Source of the DNA: an uncultured Roseibium sp.
Lineage (GTDB): Bacteria; Pseudomonadota; Alphaproteobacteria; Rhizobiales; Stappiaceae
Length of the DNA: 64,000 nt
Direction of reading: 5' to 3'
Assembly: GCF_963675985.1 (NCBI RefSeq)
Contig: NZ_OY780958.1
Span: forward strand, 3,596,001 to 3,660,000
Notes under the pieces: model-generated
What the model was told of the DNA's origin: nothing
The model's input: only the letters and a program-made list of their open reading frames with translations
Databases searched by the model: none
Program-made: the position numbers and the translations under genes
Shown: one piece after another, positions 38,101 to 45,410 of the stretch
Layout of the letters: each line of letters begins with the position of its first letter
How positions within the stretch are numbered: the stretch's first letter is position 1

Positions 38101-38883
38101 GAACCCGCCGCCTTCTCCGAGCCCCTGGAAACGATCATCGCTCGAACCGATGGTGAAGCTGCTGGGCGCGGTGTTGTTGACGGTGACACTGCCGCCGTCA
38201 CCGCCCTTGCCGCCATATTGGTCGGAGAGGACGCTGTTGTTCTGGTTGCCTCCTGTTCCGCCTTTGCTTTCGGCAACGAGAGTGGCAAATCCGAAATTGG
38301 CGTAGCCAAAGGCTGTATAGCTTGCAATGCCGTTGTTGGTGACCTGAACCGAGCCGCCGTTGCCGCCGGCGCCGCCGTTGGAATTGTTGTCCCCGTTGGA
38401 TTGGTCGCCTTCGCCGCCGCTGGACTGGGCGAAGATGCCCATGGCAAATTGGCCGACTTCAGATACGTCTATGTCGATGTTTGACTGATTGACGATCGTA
38501 ACGGTTCCGCCTGCTCCGGCTGCGCCAGAGTCCTCGCCTGCCGAACCTCTGGATTCGACATACCAGTTTGCATAAATGCCCTCGCTGGTTGGGATAACCA
38601 TATTCTGCTGACCGAAATTCTGGATCGTGATCCCGGGTGCTTGCGCACCAGCGGAAGCACCCGTTGCGGTCAGATTGACGTCGCTGACCTCCGTGCCGGT
38701 GTTGAAGGTGCAAATCCATGGGTCGCCGGACTGGTCACACAGGGAATTCGCCAGGGCGGGGGATGAAAGGCAAAGGCTCGCAACGGATGCGGTGGACAGC
38801 AGAAGCGATTTTACGCGAATGTTTTCCCTGGCCGAAAGACGGGAAACCTGGTCTTTTCCGCCGAATTCAAGGCTACGGCCCAT
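32167..38883 (-). CDS. Giant glycine-rich autotransporter adhesin
   Basis: This 2238-residue protein is a type V (classical) autotransporter. An extended signal region of about 46 residues ends at SSPALA. The passenger (about residues 47-1900) is a repeat array: about 20 copies of a (A/L)QSIGGGGG-x-GG motif, spaced 40-110 residues apart and separated by beta-strand-rich, Asn/Thr/Ser-rich stretches, consistent with a long beta-helix. The last 280 residues, from about CGWARATGG, form the outer-membrane beta-barrel, ending in Phe (RFSVPF). Only a few cysteines are present, near the N-terminus and before the barrel. Attachment or biofilm is the likely role. A divergent LytS/LytR-type pair next door may control it. 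The repeats make length variation likely. Confidence 0.9.
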   Translation of the reverse strand: MGRSLEFGGKDQVSRLSARENIRVKSLLLSTASVASLCLSSPALANSLCDQSGDPWICTFNTGTEVSDVNLTATGASAGAQAPGITIQNFGQQNMVIPTSEGIYANWYVESRGSAGEDSGAAGAGGTVTIVNQSNIDIDVSEVGQFAMGIFAQSSGGEGDQSNGDNNSNGGAGGNGGSVQVTNNGIASYTAFGYANFGFATLVAESKGGTGGNQNNSVLSDQYGGKGGDGGSVTVNNTAPSSFTIGSSDDRFQGLGEGGGFIARSLGGRGGDNNGNAGAGGTVTIDNAMDGNIYWDVTTSGGDGLFVLYGLSAGGAGIASTDNSDDGGDGGNGGNVSITNSSRLVLDVTGNNYEPSAAVGAKSIGGKGGTGPTKDQSGGNGGTAGSISVALENGKSIETSGVNVYGVLAQSIGGEGGNGGDGTALAGTGGGGGFGGDAGAVSVTVSGGTSVETSGAFSAAIALHSIGGGGGTGSDFQSVLGGSGGNGGNGGDAGNVYLSLGNATVTTGADHAFGIVAQSIAGSGGTGGIDASTFVGLGGDGAGGGAAGTVTVNSSAGITTNGFNSIGIIAQSIGGGGGAAGSSSGFVSIGGSAAGSTTSNGSYVGVSNTQKVTTKGDSSTGILAQSIGGGGGSGGDSTGTVGVGGQGAAGGNGGTVAITNIGSIATSGGYSPGAVFQSIGGGGGNGGSVQTLSTVASIGVGGSADLGGDGGEVCVDNTGGCDYSDLPSLQAATSNGNAHIATTGVFAPGLIAQSIGGGGGNGGSVKNFSLLSFLAFQMGGSGGDGGDGGKVSLTQDQLYAATSGAQSTAILAQSIGGGGGTGGSANYFDATIGFNAAFVIGGSGGTGGNSDDVTITLSDSTIATGLSSSSTSKYAPNNAIGILAQSIGGGGGNGGSTSAGDLLVAAPTGTGVPLAFNYVATIGGNGGNAGAGGNVTVSYDQSSRLTTIGDASHGILAQSVGGGGGNGGDASALTATLGDKDTVESTATVALGGGTGNVLSDFNSDYAFTTSGGGNAGPVNVTLGTYGSSSNPAGTTATKLTGLAPESTLFTFGDGAHGLLAQSIGGGGGNGGLGNSNAYSQGGIASLEAKISLGGQGGAGGDGASVEIHDYAGYTIQTQGSGSKGLVGQSIGGGGGNSQGGTVFLAAGGGSVSGSLGLGVGAVGGSGGDGGTIYAEHYGRIETFGGDADGIVLQSIGGGGGIGGSLGNDASSHKVLDAIGSLKKQIKRLSDAGSSYSFTVDVGGGGGSGGNGNQVKYFHQGQIITQGAWADGVVLQSIGGGGGQGGSSSASGSEVSASVELAIGGKGGSGGDGGEVAIWLNGGDNSFINTAGFAASGMTMQSIGGGGGQGGDGSDNQTGTLAIGGDGGGTGGAGGDGGEVHTYDTSAVTITTSGNDATALIAQSIGGGGGTGGVGSSAETTRVDGSELSVSVGGSGGVAGNGGTIDLAMDTTIATFGNRSHGILLQSIGGGGGYGVTGSVEGGLDLAVGGTGGAAGNGGAVTFQLTGGAGIQTSGEGAFGLVAQSIGGGGGLAGDATGGSMTTATANLTSGGANGDGGQITLEIDAPIYATGNGSIGIVAQSIGGGGGISGTGTGGVAGLMSTDSVGTAGTIDLEITSQVAATGSRSSGVFAQSQGADGNGTIGITVAGDGNVQGGTDTDAAAIRVSGGLNNTLVLNDDAIVQSGASRNGTDDTGSYAVWYTGAGTTANGAILDVTINGTASLYGDVVLTNASGGSAGTVTNNSPNTLADGYLYDANVVNNGRFVLGRERDPGKTVITGNFTQSAQGFLVADIDLNNTDSDWLEVRGDATLAGTLGLKTISLLPARKTNVLSVGGSASGTLTPQNSLIFDYLFNAEGSDYYFQVTGADFTPSGKVTLNRDQKAVAENLQDIWDRGGNNVFGRLFGAIADEVDNQSGSYPETLNQLLPRTGLAAVVEQTFEMLAFGDSLMSCPVFEDDGAGITEGSCGWARATGGTGHRAAIGNSPSYNADALTYQLGGQREIAPGWFIGGAAAFQQSWISQASGTVKGEGKAGYLGASLKRELGAWTLSAAAAGSYGTTRFDRNLSISDLSETISSSPGVLAGSVRARIARTFATTNVYVKPYFDFDAIYSRVGHHQESGAYGLEFESTGQWNFAATPSVELGSRLRYKDGTDLRVYGKLGLSFLSSDTWETDARFTNRAAGTGSFKTSLEHEDLFASIGAGIQITSIEGVDMRLEYNGRFSEKLATNSGSLRFSVPF

Positions 38884-39087
38884 TTTCTTATCCCTGAAGC
38901 AATTGTGTTGAAACGTCTTGAGACGGAACTTTTTTGCTCTTCCTCATCAGGAATCACTATGGTTGCAGGCCTGTGGTTTTCACTGCAAATTCGATGAACC
39001 AGCTGAATTCATCGATGAAAGTGGGGTTGCGCCGCCAGGGCGGTTCTATGTTGAAAATTGCCTGTTCAGAACGAGATTGCTTGAAAC

Positions 39088-40230
39088 ATGCTTTTAGATG
39101 AAGCCATTCCGGCTACGACACGCAGGACAGTCTCCACTCCAGAAGAAAACGTCCGCGTGCATGCCGTCAGTCAGCCTCATCACGAGGAGCGCCTGCAGCC
39201 CGAGACCGAACATCTCTTCTGGAAACTTCAGATCGGCGGCTGGTTGTTCGTAGCGGTATATGGCTTTTTCGCCCGGGTGGTGACGTTTTCCGACTTCCGG
39301 CTTGCGCTCACACTGACCCTTTCGATGGACCTGGTCGGCTTTCTGCTGACGGGCGCGGCGCATCATTATTACCTCCGGAAAGTCCAGCGGTTGAACACCA
39401 TTCCGGTGTTTCTGGGGGCGGCAGCGTTCTCGCTGGCGGGCGGCACCTTGCAGATGTATGTGGCCTGGTTCTTGCGCGACCTGCTTTTTCCTGAATCGCT
39501 GCCCTTCAACACGCCTCTGACGCCGGTCGTTTATTACACTTCGGTTCTGCTGGGCTGGATGCTGGCCTATTTCTGCCTGAGGTCCGAGTACGAGGCGCGG
39601 ATAGCGCGAGTGCGGCGCAGCGAAGCGCTTGCGGAGGCCATGCGCTCCGAACTTGAACAGCTGCGGCTGCAACTTGCGCCTCACTTCCTGTTCAATGCGC
39701 TCAATTCCGTTGCGTCGGAAATTCACGAGCGGCCCGACACCGCGCTTGAAATGGTGCGGGAAATTGCAGGTTACCTGCGCTATTGCCTCAACCAGCAGCG
39801 CCGGGACCTCTGTCCGCTATCGGAAGAAGTGGAGGCGATGAATGCCTATCTGCGCATCCAGGAAATCCGGTTTGAAGACAAGCTTCAATGCACCGTTAGC
39901 GTCGACGAAACCGTCAGGGACATGATCGTTCCGCACATGATCCTGCAGGGGCTCGTGGAAAATGCCGTCAAGCACGGGTTGAAACATCAGTCGAACCGCA
40001 TCGACATTCACGTCTCCGTCAGCAGTCTCGGCAAGGATCAGGTCGAGGTTGCCGTCACGAATTCCGGGATGATTTCGGAACCCGACCCGACGCGGAAATC
40101 GATCGGCCATGCCAACCTCAGAAAACGCCTGCAGCTCTACTATCCGGACATGCACGAGTTCAGCCTGAGCGAAGGGCAAGGCACGGTCGTCGCCCGCATT
40201 CTGCTGAAAGGCCCGGCATGCTCCGTGTAG
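39088..40230 (+). CDS. LytS/YpdA-type sensor histidine kinase
   Basis: This 380-residue membrane kinase belongs to the His_kinase (PF06580) class that pairs with LytTR response regulators. About four membrane segments (residues 45-165) are followed by a short coiled coil and the H-box LRLQLAPHFLFNALNS with His199. An ATPase domain follows with LVENAVKHGLKHQ and a degenerate, short glycine box near the end (ISLSEGQGTV-like). The stimulus is unknown. It overlaps the response regulator gene by 13 nt and is divergent from the autotransporter, 204 bp away. Confidence 0.88.
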   Translation: MLLDEAIPATTRRTVSTPEENVRVHAVSQPHHEERLQPETEHLFWKLQIGGWLFVAVYGFFARVVTFSDFRLALTLTLSMDLVGFLLTGAAHHYYLRKVQRLNTIPVFLGAAAFSLAGGTLQMYVAWFLRDLLFPESLPFNTPLTPVVYYTSVLLGWMLAYFCLRSEYEARIARVRRSEALAEAMRSELEQLRLQLAPHFLFNALNSVASEIHERPDTALEMVREIAGYLRYCLNQQRRDLCPLSEEVEAMNAYLRIQEIRFEDKLQCTVSVDETVRDMIVPHMILQGLVENAVKHGLKHQSNRIDIHVSVSSLGKDQVEVAVTNSGMISEPDPTRKSIGHANLRKRLQLYYPDMHEFSLSEGQGTVVARILLKGPACSV

Positions 40231-40949
40231 TCCTTGTCGACGACGAGCCTTCGGCCAGACGCGGCCTCAGGCGCATGCTCGGCAGATTTTCTGACATTAC
40301 GATTGCCGGGGAAGCTGGAGATCTGGTCTCTGCCAGGGAGATGATGAACCGGGCTCGGCCGGATGCGGTTTTCCTGGATGTGGAACTGACCAACGGCAAA
40401 GGTCTTGACCTTGCGGCGGATTTGCCGCCGGACACCTTCGTCATCGTCGTCAGCGCCTATGACCTTTATGCGATCGACGCCTTCGATGTGGCCGCGCTCG
40501 ATTTTCTCGTGAAACCGGTCAAGCCGGAAAGACTGGAAACCGCTATCGGCCGTCTGCGCGAAAGACTGCCGACGCGTCCGTCTGCTCCGGAGAAAAGCAC
40601 GTCCCCCGCACCGGAATCAGCGCAGGACCGGCTTCAACTCAAGACCAGTTCCACGTCGATCCTGGTGTCCCATGAGGCGATCTCCTTTCTGCGGGCAGAG
40701 GGAGACTACACCCGCGTCTATCTGGAAAACGGGCAGCAGCATCTCGCCAACGGTCTCTTACGCGTTTTCGAGAACAGACTTCCAACACCCCCCTTTTACC
40801 GGCTGGACCGCTCCACCATCGTGAACAGCGCACAGATCCAGCGCGTCGACTGGCATGCTTCCGGCCGAAGCAGCATTCACTTCAGCACCGGCACGAACGT
40901 CGTTGAACTTGGGCGGCCAGCTTCAAGACGACTGCGCTCCCTTTTGTAA
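40218..40949 (+). CDS. LytTR-family response regulator
   Basis: This 243-residue regulator has a receiver domain (residues 1-115, acidic pocket VDDEP, phospho-acceptor Asp54 in FLDVEL, and Lys in VKPVKP) and a C-terminal LytTR DNA-binding domain (about 140-240, with ISFLRAEGDYTRVYLENG and FYRLDRSTIVN). LytTR proteins bind paired direct repeats and commonly control exopolysaccharide, adhesin or virulence genes. It forms a pair with the overlapping kinase gene. The adjacent autotransporter is the best candidate target, but no clear LytTR repeat was found in the shared promoter. Confidence 0.9.
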   Translation: MLRVVLVDDEPSARRGLRRMLGRFSDITIAGEAGDLVSAREMMNRARPDAVFLDVELTNGKGLDLAADLPPDTFVIVVSAYDLYAIDAFDVAALDFLVKPVKPERLETAIGRLRERLPTRPSAPEKSTSPAPESAQDRLQLKTSSTSILVSHEAISFLRAEGDYTRVYLENGQQHLANGLLRVFENRLPTPPFYRLDRSTIVNSAQIQRVDWHASGRSSIHFSTGTNVVELGRPASRRLRSLL

Positions 40950-41284
40950 CTGCGTGCTGGGTGGCAGAAAGGATACCAATCGCGTTCAAGCTCCAAGCCA
41001 CCAATATCCGGTTCTGGAAAGCGTATTTTTGAACTCAAACGACCGAAATGGGGATGCAAAGCGGACGATTTACGTTCGTACCACCGCAGGGGAAAGTCGC
41101 AGTTTCTTTACTTGTTTCAGATTTTTGAAGCATGTCCGAACCCCGAGAGTCCTGCTGGACCAAGGGGTTCGGTTTAATCTTGTACTATACGCCCGCAATT
41201 GGGTCAGGGGCTGAGGCAAATGCCCGGCGTTTCTTTTCGCCGTATTGCCGTTTTCCGCCGGACGAAGACCGGCCGGATCGTGCC
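40950..41284. other. 335-bp gap between convergent genes
   Basis: The regulator (+) and the thiolase (-) converge here. No protein-coding frame, RNA gene or convincing terminator with a T tract was found. A weak hairpin, CGGCG with CGCCG, lies near 41224-41241. Confidence 0.5.
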
Positions 41285-42451
41285 TTACTTCATCGCCTGC
41301 AGAACGGAGACGTAGTTGGCCACTGCGGCGCCGCCCATGTTGAAGATGCCGCCGATTTCGGCGTTCTTCACCTGGATGTCGCCGGCTTCGCCAAGCAGCT
41401 GCATGGCGGTGAGCACATGCATCGACACGCCGGTCGCACCGATCGGGTGACCCTTTGCCTTGAGACCGCCGGAGGGATTGACCGGCAGCTTGCCGTCCAT
41501 CTCCGTCCAGCCTTCCATGATGGCGCGGGAGCCGTCGCCTTCCTTGGTCAGGCCCATGGCCTCGTATTCGATGAGCTCGGCAATGGTGAAGCAGTCATGG
41601 GTTTCGACGAAGGACAGATCGTCCAGCGTGAGGTCCGCATCGCCGAGCGCCTGGCCCCAGGCCTTGGAGCAGCCTTCGAATTTCAGAATGTCGCGCTTGG
41701 ACATGGGCAGGAAGTCCTGGACATGGGCCAGCGCGCGGAAGGCAACCGCCTTCTTCATGCCCAGCGCAGTGGCCGGGTCGGTCAGGACGAGCGCCGCGGC
41801 GCCGTCGGAGACGAGCGAACAGTCCGTGCGCTTCAGCGGACCGGCGACGAAGGGGTTTTTCTCGCTCTCCGCACGGCAGAACTCATAGCCGAGATCCTTG
41901 CGCATCTGGGCATAAGGGTTGTTGACGCCGTTCTTGTGGTTCTTCGCCGCGATCTTGGCGAGCGCATCCGACTGGTCGCCATATTTCTGGAAGTAGGCGT
42001 CGGCGATCTTGCCGAAGACACCGGCAAAGCCGGCCGGAATGTCGCCTTCCTCTTTCAGGTAGGACGCCCGCAGCAGGTTCTTGCCGATTTCGGGACCGGG
42101 CGTCGTGGTCATCTGTTCCACGCCGACCACCAACACGAAGCGGGCACTGCCGCTGGCGATGGCGCGCACGCCCTGATGGACCGCTGCGGAGCCGGTCGCA
42201 CAGGCGTTTTCGACACGGGTCGCCGGCTTGAAGCGCAGCGCCGGATCCGCCTGCAAGACCAGCGAAGCGGTGAAATCCTGGGCGGAAAAGCCTGCGTTGA
42301 AATGGCCGAGCAGAATTTCATCCACGTCTTCCGGCGCAATACCGGCGTCATGAATCGCATCCGTCGCCGCCTTGACGATCAGGCTTTCGACGGTCTCCTC
42401 GCTATGTCTTCCAAACGGCAAATGCGCCCAACCTACAATGGCTGCGGTCAT
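41285..42451 (-). CDS. Thiolase-family acetyl-CoA acetyltransferase (SCP-x like)
   Basis: This 388-residue protein is a thiolase of the SCP-x/lipid-transfer branch. The acylated Cys84 lies in ENACATGSAAVHQG; conserved His segments are VETHDCFTIAELIEYEAMG and NPSGGLKAKGHPIGATG; GAAVANYVSVL replaces the usual C-terminal Cys motif. It probably cleaves or condenses acyl-CoA in degradation of a fatty or cyclic acid, although some members of the branch lack thiolase activity. ATG 42451 follows GGGAGGAG. It stands alone, with a 9-bp inverted repeat (42507-42545) in its upstream region. Confidence 0.87.
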   Translation of the reverse strand: MTAAIVGWAHLPFGRHSEETVESLIVKAATDAIHDAGIAPEDVDEILLGHFNAGFSAQDFTASLVLQADPALRFKPATRVENACATGSAAVHQGVRAIASGSARFVLVVGVEQMTTTPGPEIGKNLLRASYLKEEGDIPAGFAGVFGKIADAYFQKYGDQSDALAKIAAKNHKNGVNNPYAQMRKDLGYEFCRAESEKNPFVAGPLKRTDCSLVSDGAAALVLTDPATALGMKKAVAFRALAHVQDFLPMSKRDILKFEGCSKAWGQALGDADLTLDDLSFVETHDCFTIAELIEYEAMGLTKEGDGSRAIMEGWTEMDGKLPVNPSGGLKAKGHPIGATGVSMHVLTAMQLLGEAGDIQVKNAEIGGIFNMGGAAVANYVSVLQAMK

Positions 42452-42506
42452 CTCAAACTCCTCCCGTTTCGTTGTCATCGGGACAACGTGGCTCACGAAA
42501 CTTCTT

Positions 42507-42545
42507 TGCAGCATGATACCGGTTCTGAAAAACGTCCATGCTGCA
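42507..42545. repeat. Inverted repeat upstream of the thiolase gene
   Basis: TGCAGCATG (42507-42515) and CATGCTGCA (42537-42545) are perfect 9-bp arms around 21 bases that include CCGGTTCTGAAAA. It lies 56-94 bp upstream of the thiolase start. It may be an operator for that gene or a decayed copy of the dispersed GCATG...CATGC hairpin family seen at 49902. Confidence 0.45.
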
Positions 42546-42598
42546 TTGCATCAGACGGCCTGAGATTTTCACCTTGAGCGGGACTTGACAAGAGTTAA

Positions 42599-42846
42599 TT
42601 GACTAAAAGGTCATATAATTTTATTTTATTCAATTTTTTCAATAATTTATGCTTCTTACTTTATCCCGAAATCCGTTACTTGGGATACGCGCAACACGTT
42701 TGAACCCAGGCACTTCGCCGTGCATCAACACCGTCTTCACACCACTGTCATGCTGATCCCGTACGGTTTCATCGTTGCAAAAAGGCTTTACTTTGCGGCT
42801 TTTCAGAATTCAGGCCGGCCTCCCGCAGAGGCCGGCCTTTTTCCTT
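42599..42846 (+). ncRNA. Candidate small RNA with its own promoter and terminator
   Basis: A promoter-like TTGACT-N17-TATTTT (42599-42627) lies in an AT-rich patch, and a strong terminator (GCCGGCCTC...GAGGCCGGC followed by TTTTT, about 42813-42843) closes the interval on the plus strand. No plus-strand gene lies upstream for 1.6 kb, so the terminator needs a local transcript. No small reading frame between them looks coding. A transcript of about 200 nt is predicted; existence and role are unproven. Confidence 0.45.
42813..42845 (+). terminator. Strong orphan intrinsic terminator
   Basis: GGCCGGCCTC and GAGGCCGGCC form a 10-bp GC-rich stem with a short CCGCA loop, followed by TTTTTCC. It lies about 210 bp before the glycosyltransferase gene and points in the same direction, so it insulates that gene from an upstream transcript. 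Confidence 0.85.
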
Positions 42847-43054
42847 GCGGCATGCGGACAGTCATCGTCCTTCGGTTTTCCTCTCAGGTGCGACTGCCTG
42901 CTGCCTTTGCATCCGCGAAGGATCGGCCCGGCCCGATGATTCCCACTTTCAAAATCGGCATCGGAGTTCTAAAGAGACGCTGCCGGGGTGCGGACGATGC
43001 TTCCGCCTTCGATCATGACAACGCGCCGGACAGCAAACAGGGATCCCTTCCCCG

Positions 43055-43849
43055 ATGACGTCTTCCCTCCCCCTCTCGGTCTTCATCATAGCGAAAGACG
43101 AAGGCGACCGGATCGGACGCACGATCGAAAGTGTTTCCGGCTGGGTGGATGAAATCATCGTCATAGATAGCGGTTCAACCGACGATACGGTGGGTGTCGC
43201 CCAAGGACTGGGCGCCCGTGTGGTCCACAACGACTGGCCCGGTTACGGACCCCAGAAACGGTTCGGCGAGGACCAGTGCCGCAACGACTGGCTGTTGAAC
43301 CTGGATGCGGACGAGGAGGTCACCCCGGACCTGGCGAAGGAAATCCAGGCCAGATTCGCGGATGGCTCCTACCGCGATGCGGACGGATGGCGGATCATGA
43401 TCCGCGACGTCTATGCCCACGAAGACGCACCGGCGTCCTGGGCCTATGGCTATCACCAGATCAGGCTCTACGACCGGAAAAAAGGACGATTTTCCACCTC
43501 CACTGTCCACGACACGGTGCGCCCCGAAGCCGGTGCGATTATCCGGTCACTGGACGGTATCATCGCCCACCGGTCGATCCGGTCGCTTGATTTTCAGGTC
43601 GGAAAATACAACCGCTATTCGAACATGCAGGTCGCCGACATACGCGGCCGCGGACGCAGGCTTTCCCGCTGGCGGCTCCTGAGCGAGTTCCCGGTCGCCT
43701 TTTTCAAGGCCTATGTACTGCGCAGCTATTGGCGCTACGGGTGGTGGGGACTGATCCTGTCGATGAATTACGCCCACGCAAGGTTTCTGCGGATTGCCAA
43801 GGACTACGAAGCCGAGCTTCTCGAAAAGTCCGATCGGTCAAATCGCTGA
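43055..43849 (+). CDS. Family 2 glycosyltransferase (WaaE/KdtX-like)
   Basis: This 264-residue inverting glycosyltransferase has the GT-A nucleotide-sugar fold: SVFIIAKDEGDRI at the N-terminus, VIDSGSTDDTV, and the metal-binding LNLDADEEVTPD. The segment YGPQKRFGEDQ matches the WaaE/KdtX group, which adds glucose to the inner core of lipopolysaccharide, so a role in envelope glycan assembly is likely. The C-terminal region has basic and hydrophobic stretches that may bind the membrane. It is alone, convergent with the following regulator-like gene. Confidence 0.88.
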   Translation: MTSSLPLSVFIIAKDEGDRIGRTIESVSGWVDEIIVIDSGSTDDTVGVAQGLGARVVHNDWPGYGPQKRFGEDQCRNDWLLNLDADEEVTPDLAKEIQARFADGSYRDADGWRIMIRDVYAHEDAPASWAYGYHQIRLYDRKKGRFSTSTVHDTVRPEAGAIIRSLDGIIAHRSIRSLDFQVGKYNRYSNMQVADIRGRGRRLSRWRLLSEFPVAFFKAYVLRSYWRYGWWGLILSMNYAHARFLRIAKDYEAELLEKSDRSNR

Positions 43850-43855
43850 AAAGAT

Positions 43856-45055
43856 TCAAGCATTCACCACTTTTGGTTCTTCTTCCAGCTTGGCCGCACG
43901 GTGAACGCGGATCGGCTGGCGCACGCCTGAAATCTTGTCGAACTGCTCCAGCCTGCGGATTGTCGTCTCCGTCAGCACATGGCCGCTCGACAGGACCAGC
44001 TCATGTGTCCCTTCGGTCAGAGCGTCGTCGATCAGGGTATCGCCCGGCTTCAGCGCCCGGATGTAACAGGCAGAGATCTTGCGCTCCAGCGGGGCCTCCA
44101 TCTCATCAAGCAGACAGGTCTTGGCGATTGCCAGAAGGTGCGGATCATATTGCTTTTTGTTGATTGTCAGTGCCTCAAAGGCAGCCGCATCCACGCCGGT
44201 CTCCGGGCTGGCATACCAAAGGTCGGTCAGCAGCTTGATGATGCGCGAATTGAGCGGGATGTCCTTTTCGGTCGGCCCGTCTTCGGGAAATCCCGATCCG
44301 TCGAAACCGCGGCCCGAAAGATACAGGACATCCGCCACCTTCTCCAGCTGGGGAATATTCTTCAGGAGCTGCTTGGTCTGAGCGGGCGCTGTTGCCAGAA
44401 TGCGCCGCTCCTCGTCGGTCAGGGTCTTCGCCGCCCGATAGCGACCCAGGATCTCCCGCGGCAGCAAGGCTTCGCCAAGCGGCGAAAACATTACCGCCAT
44501 TTCAAGCTCCCATGTCCGTTTGACCGAAAGCCTCTTTGAGATCTTGAGCGCCTGTGCGCGCATGACCGGCGTCCGCCGGAAGGCCTCCGCATGAAACAGG
44601 GCAAGCATTTCGATCAGGAGCTTGACCGACCCGGAAAGGGTCTTCTCCAGCATAAGCCGCTCGTACGCGAGTTGTGCGTGGTGGGCCAGGGCCCCATCGA
44701 CCGCCGCCGTTAATTCTGTGGCCGAACAGGGCTTGTTGAGAAACATGAAGATATGCCGCTCATTGACCGCTTCCTTCAGCCGGTCGACCGAAGTCTCCGT
44801 GGTCAGGATGATACGCGACGCGTGAGGAGCGAACGCTTCGGATGCCTGAAGAAAGGCCGAACCGCCGCGGCCGGGGACATTCAGGGCTGTTACGATAACC
44901 GAAACCCCGCCGTTTTCCTTGAGCCATTTCAGGGCAGCTTCGGTTTCGGGAAAGGTGATAACCTTGGCTTTGTCCTGAAACAGGCGAACGAAAGCTTCCA
45001 ACACCTTGGCGTCAGTATCGACGACCAATATCTGATCAACGCGCTTGCGTTCCAT
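43856..45055 (-). CDS. Degenerate receiver plus HD-GYP-like protein
   Basis: This 399-residue protein is built like an RpfG-type phosphodiesterase, but both domains look non-catalytic. The receiver-like part (residues 1-120) reads VVDTDAKV in place of the acidic pair and VIVTALNVPG where the phospho-acceptor Asp should be; Lys in LNKPCS is kept. The second part (about 150-330) keeps the HD-GYP outline, with FDGSGFPED in place of the HxxxDGxGYP segment, but the HD dyad is replaced by MFSPLGEALLP. It may act as a binding or scaffold protein. ATG 45055 follows GGGAGG. A 355-bp AT-rich region precedes it. Confidence 0.78.
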   Translation of the reverse strand: MERKRVDQILVVDTDAKVLEAFVRLFQDKAKVITFPETEAALKWLKENGGVSVIVTALNVPGRGGSAFLQASEAFAPHASRIILTTETSVDRLKEAVNERHIFMFLNKPCSATELTAAVDGALAHHAQLAYERLMLEKTLSGSVKLLIEMLALFHAEAFRRTPVMRAQALKISKRLSVKRTWELEMAVMFSPLGEALLPREILGRYRAAKTLTDEERRILATAPAQTKQLLKNIPQLEKVADVLYLSGRGFDGSGFPEDGPTEKDIPLNSRIIKLLTDLWYASPETGVDAAAFEALTINKKQYDPHLLAIAKTCLLDEMEAPLERKISACYIRALKPGDTLIDDALTEGTHELVLSSGHVLTETTIRRLEQFDKISGVRQPIRVHRAAKLEEEPKVVNA

Positions 45056-45410
45056 TCGCGACCTCCCAAGTTGTCGCTTCGCCTTCCGGCCTCTTCCGGC
45101 CAAAAGCTAATGTAAGCATCCTACAACGACTTACGATGCCTTAGATTCGTTCTATTCTCTCCTATCTCTCTATACGGAAGTAATTACTAAAAAATTGTAT
45201 TTTCGATATTTTTCAATGAGTTATTCATTCGTAATTATAACAATAACACTTTAATTCAAATCATCTCATCAGACGGCGACTTCCGCTGAGTTCTTCCAGG
45301 GTACGGACACATAAAATTTTGTTTCCCGGTCGATCCGAAGGACGCCAATCCGGCTGCGGAAAGCATTATTTTATGGGGCCGTCCCCTGGGATTTCGGTTA
45401 TAAGGCGCGC
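45056..45410. other. AT-rich divergent promoter region
   Basis: This 355-bp gap between divergent genes is strikingly AT-rich from 45165 to 45262 compared with the genome average. It should hold the promoters for both neighbours. No gene or clear palindromic operator was found in it. Confidence 0.5.

Noticed and set aside
38884..39087. LytTR paired direct repeats in the autotransporter/kinase gap
   Set aside because: I looked for two similar 9-bp repeats 12 bp apart and found none convincing.
42599..42619. CtrA-like TTAA-N7 sequence in the AT-rich patch
   Set aside because: The second half does not match TTAA; the promoter reading explains the sequence better.
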